DNA of 64,000 bases from Dromiciops gliroides (GCF_019393635.1 NC_057861.1:196107026-196171025); one strand, 5' to 3'. Positions 24,336-36,434 are shown, counted from the stretch's first letter. Program-made: numbers and translations. Notes: a model not told the origin generated them from the letters alone.

Positions 24336-24389
24336 AGGAATACTAGAAGCTAGATAACATTAGGGTTAGAGAGATCATCTTAGGCATTG

Positions 24390-25460
24390 TTAGTTGAACC
24401 TCTAACCAGAAGAGAAAATCCTCTATAAAATATCCTTCGCAGGTGATCATTTACTCTCTACTAAATATTTCCAGTAGGCATGAACTCACTACCTTACAAA
24501 TAGTTTATCCATTCTGAGACAGCCCTGAATGGTTAAAGGTTATTTCATTCTACTTAGCTAAAATTTACCTCCCTATAACCTTCACTCATTGACGGCAAAC
24601 TCCTTTCTTTATCCCAAACATAAATCTCATTGCCACTTCTTGGCTTCATGAATAAATCAGTTCTGGGAAGTGTCATTGTTAATTGATGATATGTTGATGT
24701 CACCTCTCAGTTAAACTTCCTAGATTCTTGGAGTTGGAAGGTTACATCAACCCATCCCAAATCAAGTCATTAATCATTTCTACAAAAAAAAAAAATCAAG
24801 GATGGACTCTTCTATCTCTCACCTCAGGGAGATATGACTCACCAGCCCTTGAGGCAATCATTCTGTTCTTGGATAGTTCTAACTATTAGGATCATTTGGG
24901 TTCTGGTTTTTTGGTTTGTGGGTTTTTTTTTATTCTAAGCATAGGTTTGCTTCTTTGTAAACTTCCACCCACTGGGTCCAGGTTGTACTCTTTAAATTTA
25001 AGCAGGGCAAGTTTAATTATTCTTCTGCATGAAGACCTCTCATGATATTTGACAACTGCTCATATCATCTGTTTCATCATCTTCAGACTGTCTCCCCTAG
25101 TTACTTCAACAATCCTCATACAGAATGGTTTAAGTCTTTTCATCATTCTGATCACCCTGCTCTGAATACATTCCACCCAGAGAGTCTCCAACCTTGTCCA
25201 TTAAGCTTCTAAAATTTGGCACCTAGAATAAAATAAATATACCAAAAGTGGTTTGATCAGGGCAGGAAGAGTAGCTCCCATCACTTTCTTTTCTCTGGAT
25301 ACTGTGACCTCTTAATGAAGGCTAATCTATATGGCTCTTTTTGGCTACCACGTTACGCTGCTGACACATATTGAGTTTGTTCATTCATAAGAGTCACTAG
25401 CTAATTTTCACATGAAGTACTGTCACATTCTTCTTCACTTTGTGAACTTTCAACCGGAGT
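24390..25460 (-). repeat. L3/CR1-lineage LINE fragment, the longest in the window
   Basis: Ordered words of the reversed CR1/L3 region: catgaactcactaccttaca, tctgagacagccctgaatgg, gtttaagtcttttcatcatt, ctgctctgaatacattccac, gtggtttgatcagggcagga, cttttggct-like tctttttggctaccacgtta and acatattgagtttgt. A younger fragment may interrupt it near 24640-24760. Confidence 0.6.
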
Positions 25461-27026
25461 GATGTATTTTTTCTCTATCAACACTTCATTGATGCCAGGA
25501 GTATAACTTCAGTTAGATCTGTGTTGCGTATGAAAGTGTTTGGCTATAGATATAATAATCTCCAAAATGAACCCCTATCTTATAATCATATTGGCCCCTG
25601 CAAAAATAATCTATCATTGCTTCTGGTCCTCCAGCTGGTACAAGTCCAGAGGAAAATTATCAAGCTTCAGAAAATTTTACAACTCACTGATAAGGATTAC
25701 AATCAGAATCCAGTTATGATGCCAACATCCTAACTTCTCTTTATATTCCTTAAACACTGCAACATGGAAATTGATGGAATTAGACTGGACTGACTACATA
25801 CATTCCTTCTGTCACAAGTAATAGATTAGAAAATGCATTGATTTGAGATAAGAAATTATTTTCTAATAGAATAACCACAAAACATTGTAATTTCTTTGTG
25901 GGAATGTTCATTCATTTATAGGATCTGTCCTATGAGTACAGTCATCTTATTTATAATATCTGTGAGATTCAGAATTGTCTGCCTGAACAAAAATGGCTCC
26001 CCCATAGACCTGCCCCAAAATTACTTGGGTTATCATTATCTATAATAAGTCATTACTCAAATGCAACCTGGATGTTGAGTGCATTAGCAGTCATTATTAA
26101 CCTGACCTTACTGTATTAATTATCTAGAAAAGACTGTCCAAGCTCATGCCAATGCTGCCACAGCTGTGTAGGGAGAGAATACAGTGATCCTGCCTATGAC
26201 CACAGCAATAGCTCAGGACAAACCAAAATGTTATAGAAATATGTTGTCAAGGATTTTTTGGTTTTGTTTTGTTTTCTTAATATGCTAAGTAAGGAGATAG
26301 TGGAAGGGACAGGGTGTTTTTTTTTAAGTTTGTTCATTAAAAATAATAATAAACTACTTTTTTAAAAAAAGAACTAGTTTGATTCATATAAATAGCTCAC
26401 CAACCCCACCCTCTGGTAAGCCCCATACTAACCTGCCTCCTTCAAGGAAGGGGATAGAGGGGGGAGAGGAGGAACAAGCATTCATAAGTGCCCCAGACAT
26501 TGTACTTTATGAATGTTATCTCATTTGGTATTTCACTCCACCCTCCCCAAGCTCTAGTCATTATAATTATGAGTGGCATATGCCTGTCCCCCCTTGACCC
26601 CTATGGGGGTCTACAACAGGGATAAAAGCCCCTAAGGGAAAAAGATACAAATAAAAGTCAATGAAGCAAAAGAAACAAAAGGAGAGATCCCAAACTATTC
26701 CATTACCAATTCTAGAACAGAGTGTTATAGGAGAGATAGTTTCATAGGGACCATGTTTTAAATGGGCACTTGGTTATAACATCATTCTAATGAGATCTCA
26801 CAATTTTACTGTGGAGTTTTGTTATAATATATTAGCAATGAGATCCTTTCTACCTCTATGAGGTTATTCTGAAAAAGTAATCCAGGACTGGGCACTTAAA
26901 CAATTTTGGTGTCATGTACACCACTGGCAGTCTGGTGAAGCTTTTAGACCTCTTCTCAGAACAAACACTTTACATAATTGAGGAAAATGCTAAATATCAG
27001 TTAGAGATTAGTGAGAATAAAGATAT

Positions 27027-27040
27027 GCGGGGGGGGGGGG
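27027..27040. repeat. Run of 14 G
   Basis: Homopolymer gcgggggggggggggtt in AT-rich DNA. Confidence 0.9.
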
Positions 27041-27133
27041 GTTCCCATCCAAGTTTAGGAATCACCTGAAATCTATTCATATATTCTTTGGATTAAAATC
27101 CCTGATCTAAAACAATGTATGCCTACAGTTTTG

Positions 27134-27286
27134 TTTTGTTTTGTTTTTTTCCAGGGCAAGGAGGGTTAAGTGATTTCCCCAGGGTCACACAGCTAGTAAG
27201 TGTGTCAAGTTTCTGAGCCCATATTTGAACTCAGGTCCTCCTGTATCTAGGGCCAGTGCTTTATCCACTGCGCCACCTAGCTGCCC
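27134..27286 (-). repeat. Mar1-type SINE, minus, 12-bp TSD
   Basis: cctacagttttg at 27122-27133 and 27287-27298. Confidence 0.92.
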
Positions 27287-27461
27287 CCTACAGTTTTGAT
27301 AGAATGGGAAAGTTCCAAGGATGGGAAAGGCATAAAGAGGACAAACATGTATAGGGCACAGAGTGGGGTATCTTTGGATAGCAAAACAGGGAGGTCGCAT
27401 GAGAACCAACGATCACTGTCTAGGGATGAAAGATACTGAGAAAAGATTTGGGGAAAGTTTG

Positions 27462-27885
27462 TTTTGTTGTTCAGTCTGACTCCTTGTGACCCCATATCTT
27501 GCCAGGCCCCTTCTGTCCTCCACTATCTTTTGAAGTCAAGCCAACTTCATGTTCATTGTTACTATGACACTATCTATCCATCTCTGCTGTCCCCTTTTCC
27601 TTTTACCTTCAATCTTTCCTAACAATAAAAACCTTTTCCAATGAGTCCCTATCTTCTAATATATGGCAAAGTATTAAGCTTCTCCCTTCCCAGTAATTGA
27701 CTTTCTATGAAAGCTGAATTAATTCTTCAAGCATTTGACCAATTTGATCTCTTTTCTGTCAAGGGACTCCTCAAAGTCTTTCACACCACAATTTGAAAGC
27801 TTTGATTCTGCCTTGTAGTCAAACTCTCACAGCATACACTTGCTACTGGCAAAAACCATAACTTTGACTATACAGACCAGAAAAT
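27462..27885 (-). repeat. BovB/RTE-like LINE 3' end, minus
   Basis: Read on the plus strand: ttgttgttcagtctgactcc, ttgtgaccccatat, gtccccttttccttttacct, tcaatctttcctaacaataa, accttttccaatgagtccct, aagggactcctcaaagtctt, caccacaatttgaaagcttt, actactgg-like gctactggcaaaaaccataa, ctttgactatacagacc. This is the antisense of the BovB/RTE ORF end and 3' tail, without an open frame. Confidence 0.65.
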
Positions 27886-28284
27886 AGAAGACAACAAAGA
27901 ACATAGCATCTGGAGGAAGAAAAAAGTTGTCTGGAGATCAGCAGAAAGATAATACAACAAATCTCATTAGATAATTAGATTTTATGTTGTGTCTGAATCT
28001 TTTGTGCTTACATGAAATTGCTTCTATCTACTGAATAAATTATCTCCCTGCTCCCTGCCCTAACTCACCTCCCAGGGGTACTGTCCTAGGGTAGAAGAGG
28101 GAGGTATATGTCGATCACTTACAAAGTGAAGAAGATGACTTTATTCAATTAGATAACTGGATGCCTGCTTCTATCCCTGTTCCCCCTGCTGCTAGCATTA
28201 CTCTCTCAATGTCTACCCTCACATATATTTTGTATTTATTATATATGCCCAATATATGTCCTGATTTACAATTCTCTATCCATT

Positions 28285-28402
28285 AGATGGTAAGAACTTG
28301 AAAGCAAGAGCTGGTTTTGCTTTTTATTTGTATCCTGAGAGTTCAGTATAATGTCTGGTGCATAATTAGTGCTTGATAAATGTTTGCTGATTGATTGATT
28401 GT
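28285..28402 (+). repeat. L2 3' end fragment
   Basis: gaacttgaaagcaagagctg, gtctggtgcataattagtgc, ttgataaatgtttgctgatt. Confidence 0.65.
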
Positions 28403-28799
28403 TTAATGCACTTGCTCAAATATATGCTCAATCTTGTATGCTTGATCTACCCAACAATTAAGTCTCACTCTCTCAATCACCATACAAAGTACAGAGAAAT
28501 CCATGTACAGGAAAGTAGGTAGAGATAGCCAAAGATGAGCTTTTTAAATAAAAGAAGTTTGGTGCACCATATTACAAGTGGAACATTTTGGATAGTAAAT
28601 CCACCCAAATAGGATAAATAAGGGGTAGGGTAAAGGCTTAGAGGAGAGCCATCAAGGGAGTGGGAATGTAGCAAGACTTTTCTAAAGATCCTGTTGCTTT
28701 CTATTGACTGAAAGTGATAGTCCTTACCATATTTATCCTGGATCTCATTATAGATACTAGTTAACATGAAGACATATTAATTGACAACTTAGAGATAGG

Positions 28800-28852
28800 T
28801 GGATTGATTGATAGATAGATAGATAGATAGATAGACAGATTATCAGATAGAT
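28800..28852. repeat. (GATA)n microsatellite
   Basis: gattgattgatagatagata with further gata units. Confidence 0.9.
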
Positions 28853-29199
28853 AAGCAAATTTTGCCCAATATCAAAATCTCTTATAAGAACTAAGGCCAT
28901 AAAAGTTATGAAAGGTCAATTTGAAATTCCAGGCCAAAAATAGTATACAGTAAGATCCTCACAAGTGTGCCTTTTCCCCACTCTATTTCCATACTAAATT
29001 AGGATAGCCTTGAATATAAATTATTTTGTAAATTTCTAAGTATCTACCGTGGAGAAGAAATAAAGGTTTTCAAAGACCAAAAAATTAAAACATAAATAAA
29101 TATCTGAGAAAAATAGCATTTTTAAAGCATTTTTACCATGAGAAAGTCATGAGTGTAAAGGATATTTATGTGTATTGAAACTTAGAAAATTCATGTATG

Positions 29200-29346
29200 G
29201 GGGCAGCTAGGTGGTGCAGTGGATAGAGCACCGGCCCTGGAGTCAGGAGTACCTGAGTTCAAATCCAGCCTAAGACACTCAACACTTACTAGCTGTATGA
29301 CCCTGGGCAAGTCACTTAACCCCAATTGCCTCACTAAAAAAAAAAA
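29200..29346 (+). repeat. Mar1-type SINE with 15-bp TSD (one mismatch)
   Basis: gaaaattcatgtatg at 29185-29199 and gaaaatgcatgtatg at 29347-29361. A (TG)n tract follows at 29360-29395. Confidence 0.92.
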
Positions 29347-29361
29347 GAAAATGCATGTATG

Positions 29362-29397
<36 letters not shown>

Positions 29398-29459
29398 ATA
29401 AGGTGCCCCAAGTCTTAAGGCTATTAAAGCTAAAAACTTCCCTAAGGTTTTTTGGAAAT

Positions 29460-29710
29460 CTGTGTATATGTGTGTGTATGGATAGATCATATGGATGATA
29501 TAGAGATAGATTAGATATAAATGTAGGTGTAGGTATAGGAGATATAGGTATAGATGAAGATATCTACACATATATAAATATCTATATCTATTTAAAGATA
29601 TAGACCTATATTTATATCTATATATACACATACATACACATATCTGTATATATATAAAGACATTCACATAGATTATATATGTATCTGTGTCTATGTGTGT
29701 CTATATATAT

Positions 29711-29746
<36 letters not shown>

Positions 29747-29892
29747 AGGAAATAGGGAGGGAAGGAAGGAAGGAGGGGAAGGGAGGGAGAGGGAAAGGGG
29801 AGGAGGAGGGGGGAGGAATGGAGGGGAGGGGAGAGGAGAGAGAGAGAGAGAGAGAGAGAGACGAGGAGGAGAGAGAGAGAGAGAGAGAGAGC
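29460..29892. repeat. Compound microsatellite block: TATA/TATC, then GA/GGA
   Basis: About 240 bp of TA/GATA-type DNA passes at 29714 into about 175 bp of pure purine GA/GGAA/GGGA. The long Ser/Leu- and Arg/Glu-rich ORFs here are repeat artefacts. Confidence 0.9.
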
Positions 29893-31167
29893 GCTTTATT
29901 GAGGGTCTGACAAATGTGTCTAAGTGTCTCTGATGTCCTCTTCCCATATAGAGGACTCTTCAGAAACTGATGCTTGTTGAGTTGTGACTGCATGTGATCA
30001 AATGTTTTGGAGAGGCAATGGGACATGCATAAATAATCTACAACCAGTTCATTTCTGAGGAAAGTGCTTTCCCCATTGTAAAGCCCTAGACAGACAGGCA
30101 GATCAACATAGATATACAAAATTCACACACATGTTCTTGCTGCTTCTATTCTACTAATTTTGCATTTTTAAAGTTTTGTATTCTTCTTTTGTATTGACTC
30201 CTCACATCCCTGAAAGTGGGGGTTTTTTTTTTACATGCACCATGATACTCATCCAAAATACAACAGAAAGCATGTACTTTTCCCAAAGAAGGTACATGAA
30301 ATGGATCCCCCTGTGCTATACAAATCTGGCCTGTATACTCTATACTGTTAGTTTATCTAATATTACCAAGGCATGAAGGCTAGACTTTACATTGTACAAT
30401 TATCTTTGTAATCTGGACCATTAGTTTGTTTTTTTAATGCTACTCCTCTTGTGCAAAAAATAAGTGGAAGAAACCTTAAGGACCTGAATTATCAAGATAA
30501 ACTATTAAATGGCCAAAGAGCCATTTAATTCCTAATTTTCCTCTTTCCTTGGCCCTTTTAGATTTCGGCTTTCCCTCACAGGGACTGTGACTATGGTTCA
30601 ATTTTCAATCCTTAATAGAATTTAGTACTACAAAACTATTAATTAGTGGAATTAATAATTTGGAAAATAAAGAATATCTTTATGCCCAGGGTCCTTTTGT
30701 TTAGATCATCCTTCCCAGGTAATATCAAAATATATGCCAAAAGACATTCACACACACCACACATACTTCACAGGAATATTATGAAGAAAACAAGATGTCC
30801 TCCCTCTGCACATACTGAGCGGTTTTTATTGTTGGGTTTTGTTGTTTGTTTTCAAAATAAAGGACCTTTGTAATTGTAACAATAAATAACCAACACCAAT
30901 TCTACTGTTATCATGTAACTTTATGGCTTGCCCAACACACTAGTGATTGCCTCTTATACAAATTCAAGATAATATGATAGAAATTTTAGAAACTGGTGGC
31001 AGGCTGTTTCTATAATGAATGGTATTTTAATTTGAAATGATAAGCATATTAAAATATGAAGTTATTCATCCTATGAACTTTACTTATTTGAAATATAAAC
31101 TTATTTGATCAAAAATTTTTAAAATTCTGTTAAAAAATTAAAATATGGTAAATAAAGATTAGTTAGT

Positions 31168-31410
31168 GCAGCTAGGTGGCACAGTACATAGAATGTCAGA
31201 CCTGAGTTCAGGATGACTCATCTTCCTGAGTTCAAATCTGGCCTGACACTAGCTGTGTGATCCTGGGCAAGTCACTTAATCCTGATTGCTTCAGTGTTCA
31301 TCATCTATAAAATTAACTGGAGAATCTAATGGCAAACCACTTGATTATCTTGCCAAGAAAAACCCAAATGGGGTCAGAAAGAGTATGACATGACTGAAAA
31401 CCAATTGAAA
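31168..31410 (+). repeat. Long Mar1-headed SINE with BovB/RTE-like tail, plus
   Basis: Head gcagctaggtggcacagtac, core, then atctataaaattaactggag, aatggcaaaccacttgatta, cttgccaagaaaaacccaaa, gacatgactgaaaa. Confidence 0.8.
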
Positions 31411-32880
31411 AACAAAAAATCAAAGACAGTAAGGTCTCCCCAAAACCTCCCCTCAATAATGGAGAACAAAACAACTGCTAAACCCTGGTGATTTGGTAAG
31501 ACTAAACATCTATAGGCAAAAGATGTATGTAGCCTCAAGGTCTAAGAGAATTCTCAAATCTGTATTCTTCCCCTAGCCAGGACTTTTAGATGGTTGAGTG
31601 CTCAGAGTATGAATTTCTGGAGGGCAAAGGAGCAGTACATAAGGGGTTCTCTATTCGTATTAGAAAACGTTTGATTTTGAGCTGGAATGACTCTTCGAGG
31701 GAGGAGACAGTTTTCTGGAGTCACTGACTTCACTCAATGTTCTGAAGAGAAACATTTTACTTTCTCAATTTTTTATTCTCAAACTGTGAATAAAACGATG
31801 CCCATAAACTCTCCTACTTCCCTTGGTTTCTTTAGATCCCCTCTAGGGAGAACGGTGTGCTGGAGGACTATTCACAATTATGCACCCTTCCTACCCCACT
31901 ATTGCCCCCCAGGGGCCGAGTTCTTCACTCAGTGAATCCTCTCACTGAGGAGGAGGGGAGCAAGGGTTGCAAGGCTGGCCAGGATTTTTCAGGTGACGCA
32001 GGAGACCATCGTTTTATCCTGTTAATAGCTAGAGATCAATCTCTTCCTATCACTTGCTCTGATTATTCAGTTCATTCTGCTCTTTATTGTTATGGTTTGT
32101 CAACAGCAAAAGGGGTAGGTTTCGTGATGGATCACGAATTGGGCTTCTCGCTCAGGGACAAGAGTTCTGGGATTGTGAGAAAGAAACGAAACAATGAGAA
32201 AAAAAACAACAACAAAAAGACTAGGACCCGCCTTCAAAGATCTCAGCAGCTGGCACCTTTAAAGTTCCAGGATGCAGTGCGTTCGCATTTGATCGGAAAT
32301 AGTTTACAACTCTCCGACTTGTTGATATGGATCTCTCGTACACACGTGCCCTCAAGGTGAAAAGCAAAAGATACCCAGACACTAAATGTGGGGAAGAATA
32401 GTATAAAGCATGTAAAAAGCGAACAAGTTTAGAGGAGGATAAGAGAACGGGAGGAAGGAGATCTGCATATTTGAACACATTTGGGACTCCTTTTGCACCG
32501 CCCACTGTTCAAAGCAAGGAAAGGTTATAGACTAGAAACCTTCGCAGTGGCAGAAAACAAACTTTTGTAGACTTTGGTGTAGTTTACCCAGTCTAGGCTG
32601 AGGTTAAGTGCTAAAAATATTCACCAAAGCCCCATACAAATGCCGTACCACTAGCAAACCCTTGGACAGGCCAAAAGAACTTTCAAGTAGGCAGATGAGA
32701 GGCCGGCAGGATCTGTGGACAACGGCTAATGAGAAAGAACAGAAATTAAAAGTCTCCCCAGGGGAGCCAGTCGAGCTTCGTAGTCCTCATATCTTCCCCC
32801 ACCTCCTCTTCCCTCTTATCCCGTCCCTCCCCTTCACCGCGTGCTCCACGCCCTGGCCCCGGGCACGCTATTGCTCCCAC

Positions 32881-33583
32881 CCTTTAGCATAGCAGGAAGG
32901 AGATCAGGCAGCATAGTGGGGCATAGCAGGTACCCGAAGACGAAGGTGCAACCACGTAGATCCTCTTGTGCTGACTGGTTGGGCCCTGCTCCCACAGAAG
33001 GTTCTGATTCTTGATTTCCCGGTGGAAAAGGCGCTGGTGGAAAGCACGGAGAGGCCATAGCGATAGATGCGGCGCCAGATGACCCCCTACGCCCACCAAC
33101 GCGTTACGAGAGACCCGAAGGGAGGGGAAGAGAGCCCTCGCTGTGGACAATAGCAACGTAGCGGTCAACGGACATGGCCGCAGGAGAGGTAAAGATACTG
33201 ACTAGCATGGCTACAGTGAAGAAGTAGTGGGTGAACTGCAGATGAAGGCGCCCAGCACCCAGGTGGGCAGCGCGTACCGGTGGCCTGGAAGGGATGCTAG
33301 AAGAGCATATACGCCAGGTCAGCGATGCCTCAGGGTTAAGAATGAATAGGTTTGTGGTGCTGCGGGGTTTTCCTGGCTTACTACGCGCCAAAACTGTGAT
33401 CACCAGAGTATTGCCCAACACGCCCATGGCGAAGATCATTCCGAACACCACCAGTGTGATGAAATTCTCGATGCCGAGCCCGAAGAGAGGTCTGAGATCC
33501 CGGTCTGTCAGCTCCGATTGAGTCCCATTCCAGCCTTCCTCAGCTCCTTCACTCTGGTTTTCCATAGCAAAGTCGGGCTCCAT
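32881..33583 (-). CDS. GALR1: Galanin receptor type 1, exon 1 (N-terminus to TM5), reading frame broken
   Basis: Class A GPCR for the neuropeptide galanin, a Gi-coupled plasma-membrane receptor. The minus frame opens at 33583 (A at -3, G at +4). The N-terminus has two N-glycosylation sequons (N9-Q-S, N19-G-T), then LFGLGIENF, TM1 (VVFGMIFAMGVLGNTLVITV) and the first intracellular loop ending TTNLFILN, all very close to GALR1 as I know it. Below 33340 the frame breaks: extra bases near 33334, 33328 and 33298, and missing bases near 33292, 33277 and 33235. It is back in frame at HYFFTVAMLVSIFT and VDRYVAIVHS (DRY motif). More indels follow. Pieces such as SLRVSRNALVGVG, FHREIKNQ, HKRIYVV and TFVFGYLL appear in alternating frames. 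A donor-like AAG/gtggga lies at about 32881-32874. Identity is very secure; whether the breaks are real is not. Confidence 0.9.
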
Positions 33584-34760
33584 GGTTCAAGTTTGAGCCC
33601 AGAGAGCAGCTGGAAGCGGGGCGAAGAGGCCCGGGATGGAGGAGAGAGTGAAGGACGTGGAAAGGTTTGGCTAAGCCTCAGAAAGAGTGTGTAGTTCTTT
33701 CTGGGAAGGTTGAGTTCCTCCAATGTGCAGAGGACAGAGGGCAGCGCCTAGGCAGTATTTGCCCTTTTTTGTATCACCAGAACTCAGCCCAGTGCCTACC
33801 ACATATTAAGGGTTTAATAAATGCTTGTTGACTGACTAACTGACTAGGCAGCGGCAGGTTAATGGCACAAAATTTCTCCTACTGACCAACTCGACGACAG
33901 CGACAAACTCTGTACTTCTTAAAATAAGAACTTTGTCCCTAATAGAGATGAAGCGGTCTAAAACCTAGACGTGGATTAGAGTGAGAAGGGCCGGCCGAGG
34001 AGGAAGGATTCTGGGGGCTGAGATGCGTCCTATTCCGAGTCTGGTGGTCGCTCAGCCAATTACTCTGAAGTTGGAGGAATCTGATAGCTAGGGACCCTTC
34101 AGGGAGACCCTGTGCGGGACTACGGGGTCCTGCCGCTGAGGTCCGGGCCCTGTCTCATCCGTTTTCCAGGGTTCTGTAAAGCCTTGTCTTTTTCTCCTCC
34201 CTGAAGAGAGTTCCTCGAGGGTGAACCTGTTGCTTGCGTTCGGCTCTGGCTTTGCCCTCTGGTGCTGGAGCAGCTGTAGGGGAAGACAGAAGGAGAGGTG
34301 GCGCTGCTAGAGCTGCAGCTGCAAATCCACTCTGAGAGCTGCTGCCCAGCCGCAGCCTCCGGATCCCGGGCGCTCCTCTGCGATTCCAGCTTGCTTGCTC
34401 CCCGAATGGGCTCTTCTCTTTCCTCCTCCTAGTTTAGAAGAGACTAAAAGGAGGAGAACAGAGTCAGCTGAAAGCGCACTCTCTCTCCACTCCCCTTTCC
34501 CCTCCACAAGTGAGGTGGGGGACATGGATGGCTGTCTCAGCCAGTGGAGGCGGGGAACGAGCTCACTCTTCTCCCTCCCTTCTTTCCTCCCTCCCTCTCT
34601 CTCTTTATACCTCCCACACCCAAGGAAAGGCAAATAGCACTAGCGGAGTCCTGGCTCATCAATCCCTTCTGACCGCGCCCTTTCTCCCTTCGGGTGGGTT
34701 CCGGCCCCCGCCACATCCTTCCCCGCGCCGCAGCTTCCAACCAGCTTTGCTAGCCGAGGC
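33584..34760 (-). promoter_or_regulatory. GALR1: Probable GALR1 5' UTR and promoter region, GC-richer than the surroundings
   Basis: Directly upstream of the GALR1 start codon the DNA becomes clearly richer in G+C and CpG (for example 34000-34380 and 34660-34760) than the AT-rich flanks, as expected for a neuronal GPCR promoter. A minus-strand TATAAA word lies at 34609-34604, preceded by pyrimidine-rich DNA. It is a candidate core promoter about 1.0 kb upstream of the ATG. Many short ORFs occur on both strands and none resembles a protein. No transcription start can be fixed from sequence alone. Confidence 0.5.
33766..33848 (+). repeat. L2 3' end fragment inside the GALR1 5' region
   Basis: The text 'cccagtgcctaccacata' followed by 'taataaatgcttgttgact' and short gactgact repeats is the characteristic 3' end of L2. 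It lies about 190-260 bp upstream of the GALR1 start codon, antisense to the gene. Confidence 0.6.
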
Positions 34761-35109
34761 CCTCTAGGGTACAGAGGAGACTTCTGCCTCGGTCACCCCC
34801 TCCCTCACTTCCACACCATCGTCTAAAAGCTGAAAGCTCTTAAGGAAGGGTGGGCTAGGAAGGGAGTAACTCGGAAAGGGAGAAGATGCCCCCCTTCTCC
34901 AGCATTTCCTCATCTCTTCACCCTACTCTCAAGTAACTGCCAGCGAGATTAGCTCTCTGGATAAACCCCCATGAATTAAAAGCTTTAAACAGGTGTTCCT
35001 TACAAGAAAATGAAAGAAATATGCCAATGAGTCTGGCTCTGTCTGGGCTTTGATAATCTGGGTTGTACTTAATATGCGTTTGCATGCTTGTGGTGGAGAA
35101 GAACTAGCG

Positions 35110-35128
35110 GGGGGGGGGGGGGGGGGGA
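35110..35128. repeat. Run of about 19 G
   Basis: A G homopolymer interrupted only at its edges, upstream of the GALR1 promoter region. Confidence 0.9.
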
Positions 35129-35249
35129 GGGAGTTAAGCCAGGAAAGGGAGATGAATTGCTAAATTTAACATGCTGAATGTGTAGGAAGACAAGGAAAGG
35201 GAGCGGTTACTCAACTTTAGTTCATTTCTCCTTTATAGTGTTCAGTTAT

Positions 35250-35375
35250 TAGCTGCAGAGTGGAGGGTAGCGATTAAAGTGTAGCGTTACAGTGAGCCAG
35301 ACCTGGATTCAAATCCTAACTGACCATTAGTTATGTGACCCTGAACACGCCAAACTCCACTTACTTCAGGCAACT
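35250..35375 (+). repeat. MIR, plus
   Basis: tggagggtagcgattaaagt, gacctggattcaaatcctaa, ttagttatgtgaccctgaac. Confidence 0.6.
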
Positions 35376-36299
35376 CCTTGAAATTTATCTCATAAATTAT
35401 GTCCTGAGTTTATCTTCTAAATTATCTACTATCTTGAAATTTATCTATCACCTTGGTTTCAATCTGCTTTGATGAAGTTTCCATACTGAGAAATTCCTAC
35501 TCTAAGGAAATTACAAATTCTTCATGCATTTGTATATCTTTCAATGAAATTATAGACAGACAAAAAAACTGTAAAGTCCAACATTCCTTACTTTTTCCTC
35601 ATCAGTTTGTTAAAGTGTGTGTATGTCAATAGTAAGGCAAGTGATAGCAAATCCCCTTAAGTAAAGCTATTATCATGTTTCATCTTGGTCTTTAATTTTA
35701 GCAGTTCCTACCAAACCTCTTTGGGCCTCAGTTTCCTAATCTGTAAAATGAGATTAGAGTTAATATTCCCTAAATTCTCTTGTAGTGCCAAATATTAGTG
35801 AGCAAAACTTTCCCTCAGTTGCTATTGTGTCTAATATTTTATATTGATTTCTCAAGAGACATGCTTCCCATGAGCTAGTTATTATTTAACTTAATTATGT
35901 TGTATTGAAATTCAATATTCCTTTTTGTCAAGATGCTCTTGACTCACTTTGGCTTTGATTAATACATTTTAAAGTTGTTTGTCTAGAACTAAGTGTCAAT
36001 TTTTGTGTGTTTATAACATCTGAGCCCCATGAATTCTTAGGACAGTTAATAGTTTCTTCAAAATATGGCAATATCAAGGTAGAAATAATGGACAAGAATG
36101 ATAGTTTCCTCTATCAAAAGGTTCAAAGGTAAGGACTCAGAAACTTTATTATTTTCTAGATCAATTATGATTTTTAATCCAATTAAGTAATTTAAATTGT
36201 TTTTATTTAAATAGCATTTACAAACTTATTTTAGTATTCCATAAAACATCTGTGGTAAGATGTTTGGGGGGATGAGAAACAGAACAAACTAATATTAGA

Positions 36300-36425
36300 T
36301 CAATCTTTCAGAAAGTAATAGATTTGAAAGGAACTTTAGAAAGAACATATTCCAATCAGTTCCTGTTACACAGGAACACTGAGGCCCCAAGAAATTTAAT
36401 GACTTTCCCAAGGTCTCACAATAAT
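36300..36425 (-). repeat. MIR-like element, minus
   Basis: ggaactttagaaagaacata, aacactgaggccccaagaaa, gactttcccaaggtctcaca. Confidence 0.45.
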
Positions 36426-36434
36426 TTAGAGAGA

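Larger units (their letters stand above)
20631..32880 (-). other. GALR1: GALR1 intron 1
   Basis: Runs from a donor gtggga next to exon 1 to the acceptor at exon 2. It holds SINE, L1, L3/CR1 and RTE fragments listed separately. The remaining stretches (25460-27130, 27880-29198, 30000-31160, 31400-32880) are unique AT-rich DNA, with a more balanced base composition at 31680-32880, where ORFs on both strands show no recognisable domain. Confidence 0.8.

Noticed and set aside
29618..30119. 109-142 codon minus-strand ORFs rich in Ser, Leu and Pro
   Set aside because: Produced by GA/CT and TATA microsatellites.
31857..32360. 167-codon plus-strand ORF in GALR1 intron 1
   Set aside because: The longest ORF in the window, but with no recognisable domain, low-complexity KK/NN stretches, no clear splice context, and other ORFs overlapping on the opposite strand. 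Likely chance in a less AT-rich stretch.
34307..34767. Short ORFs upstream of GALR1
   Set aside because: They overlap on both strands in GC-rich promoter-like DNA and show no domain. Best explained by low stop-codon density.
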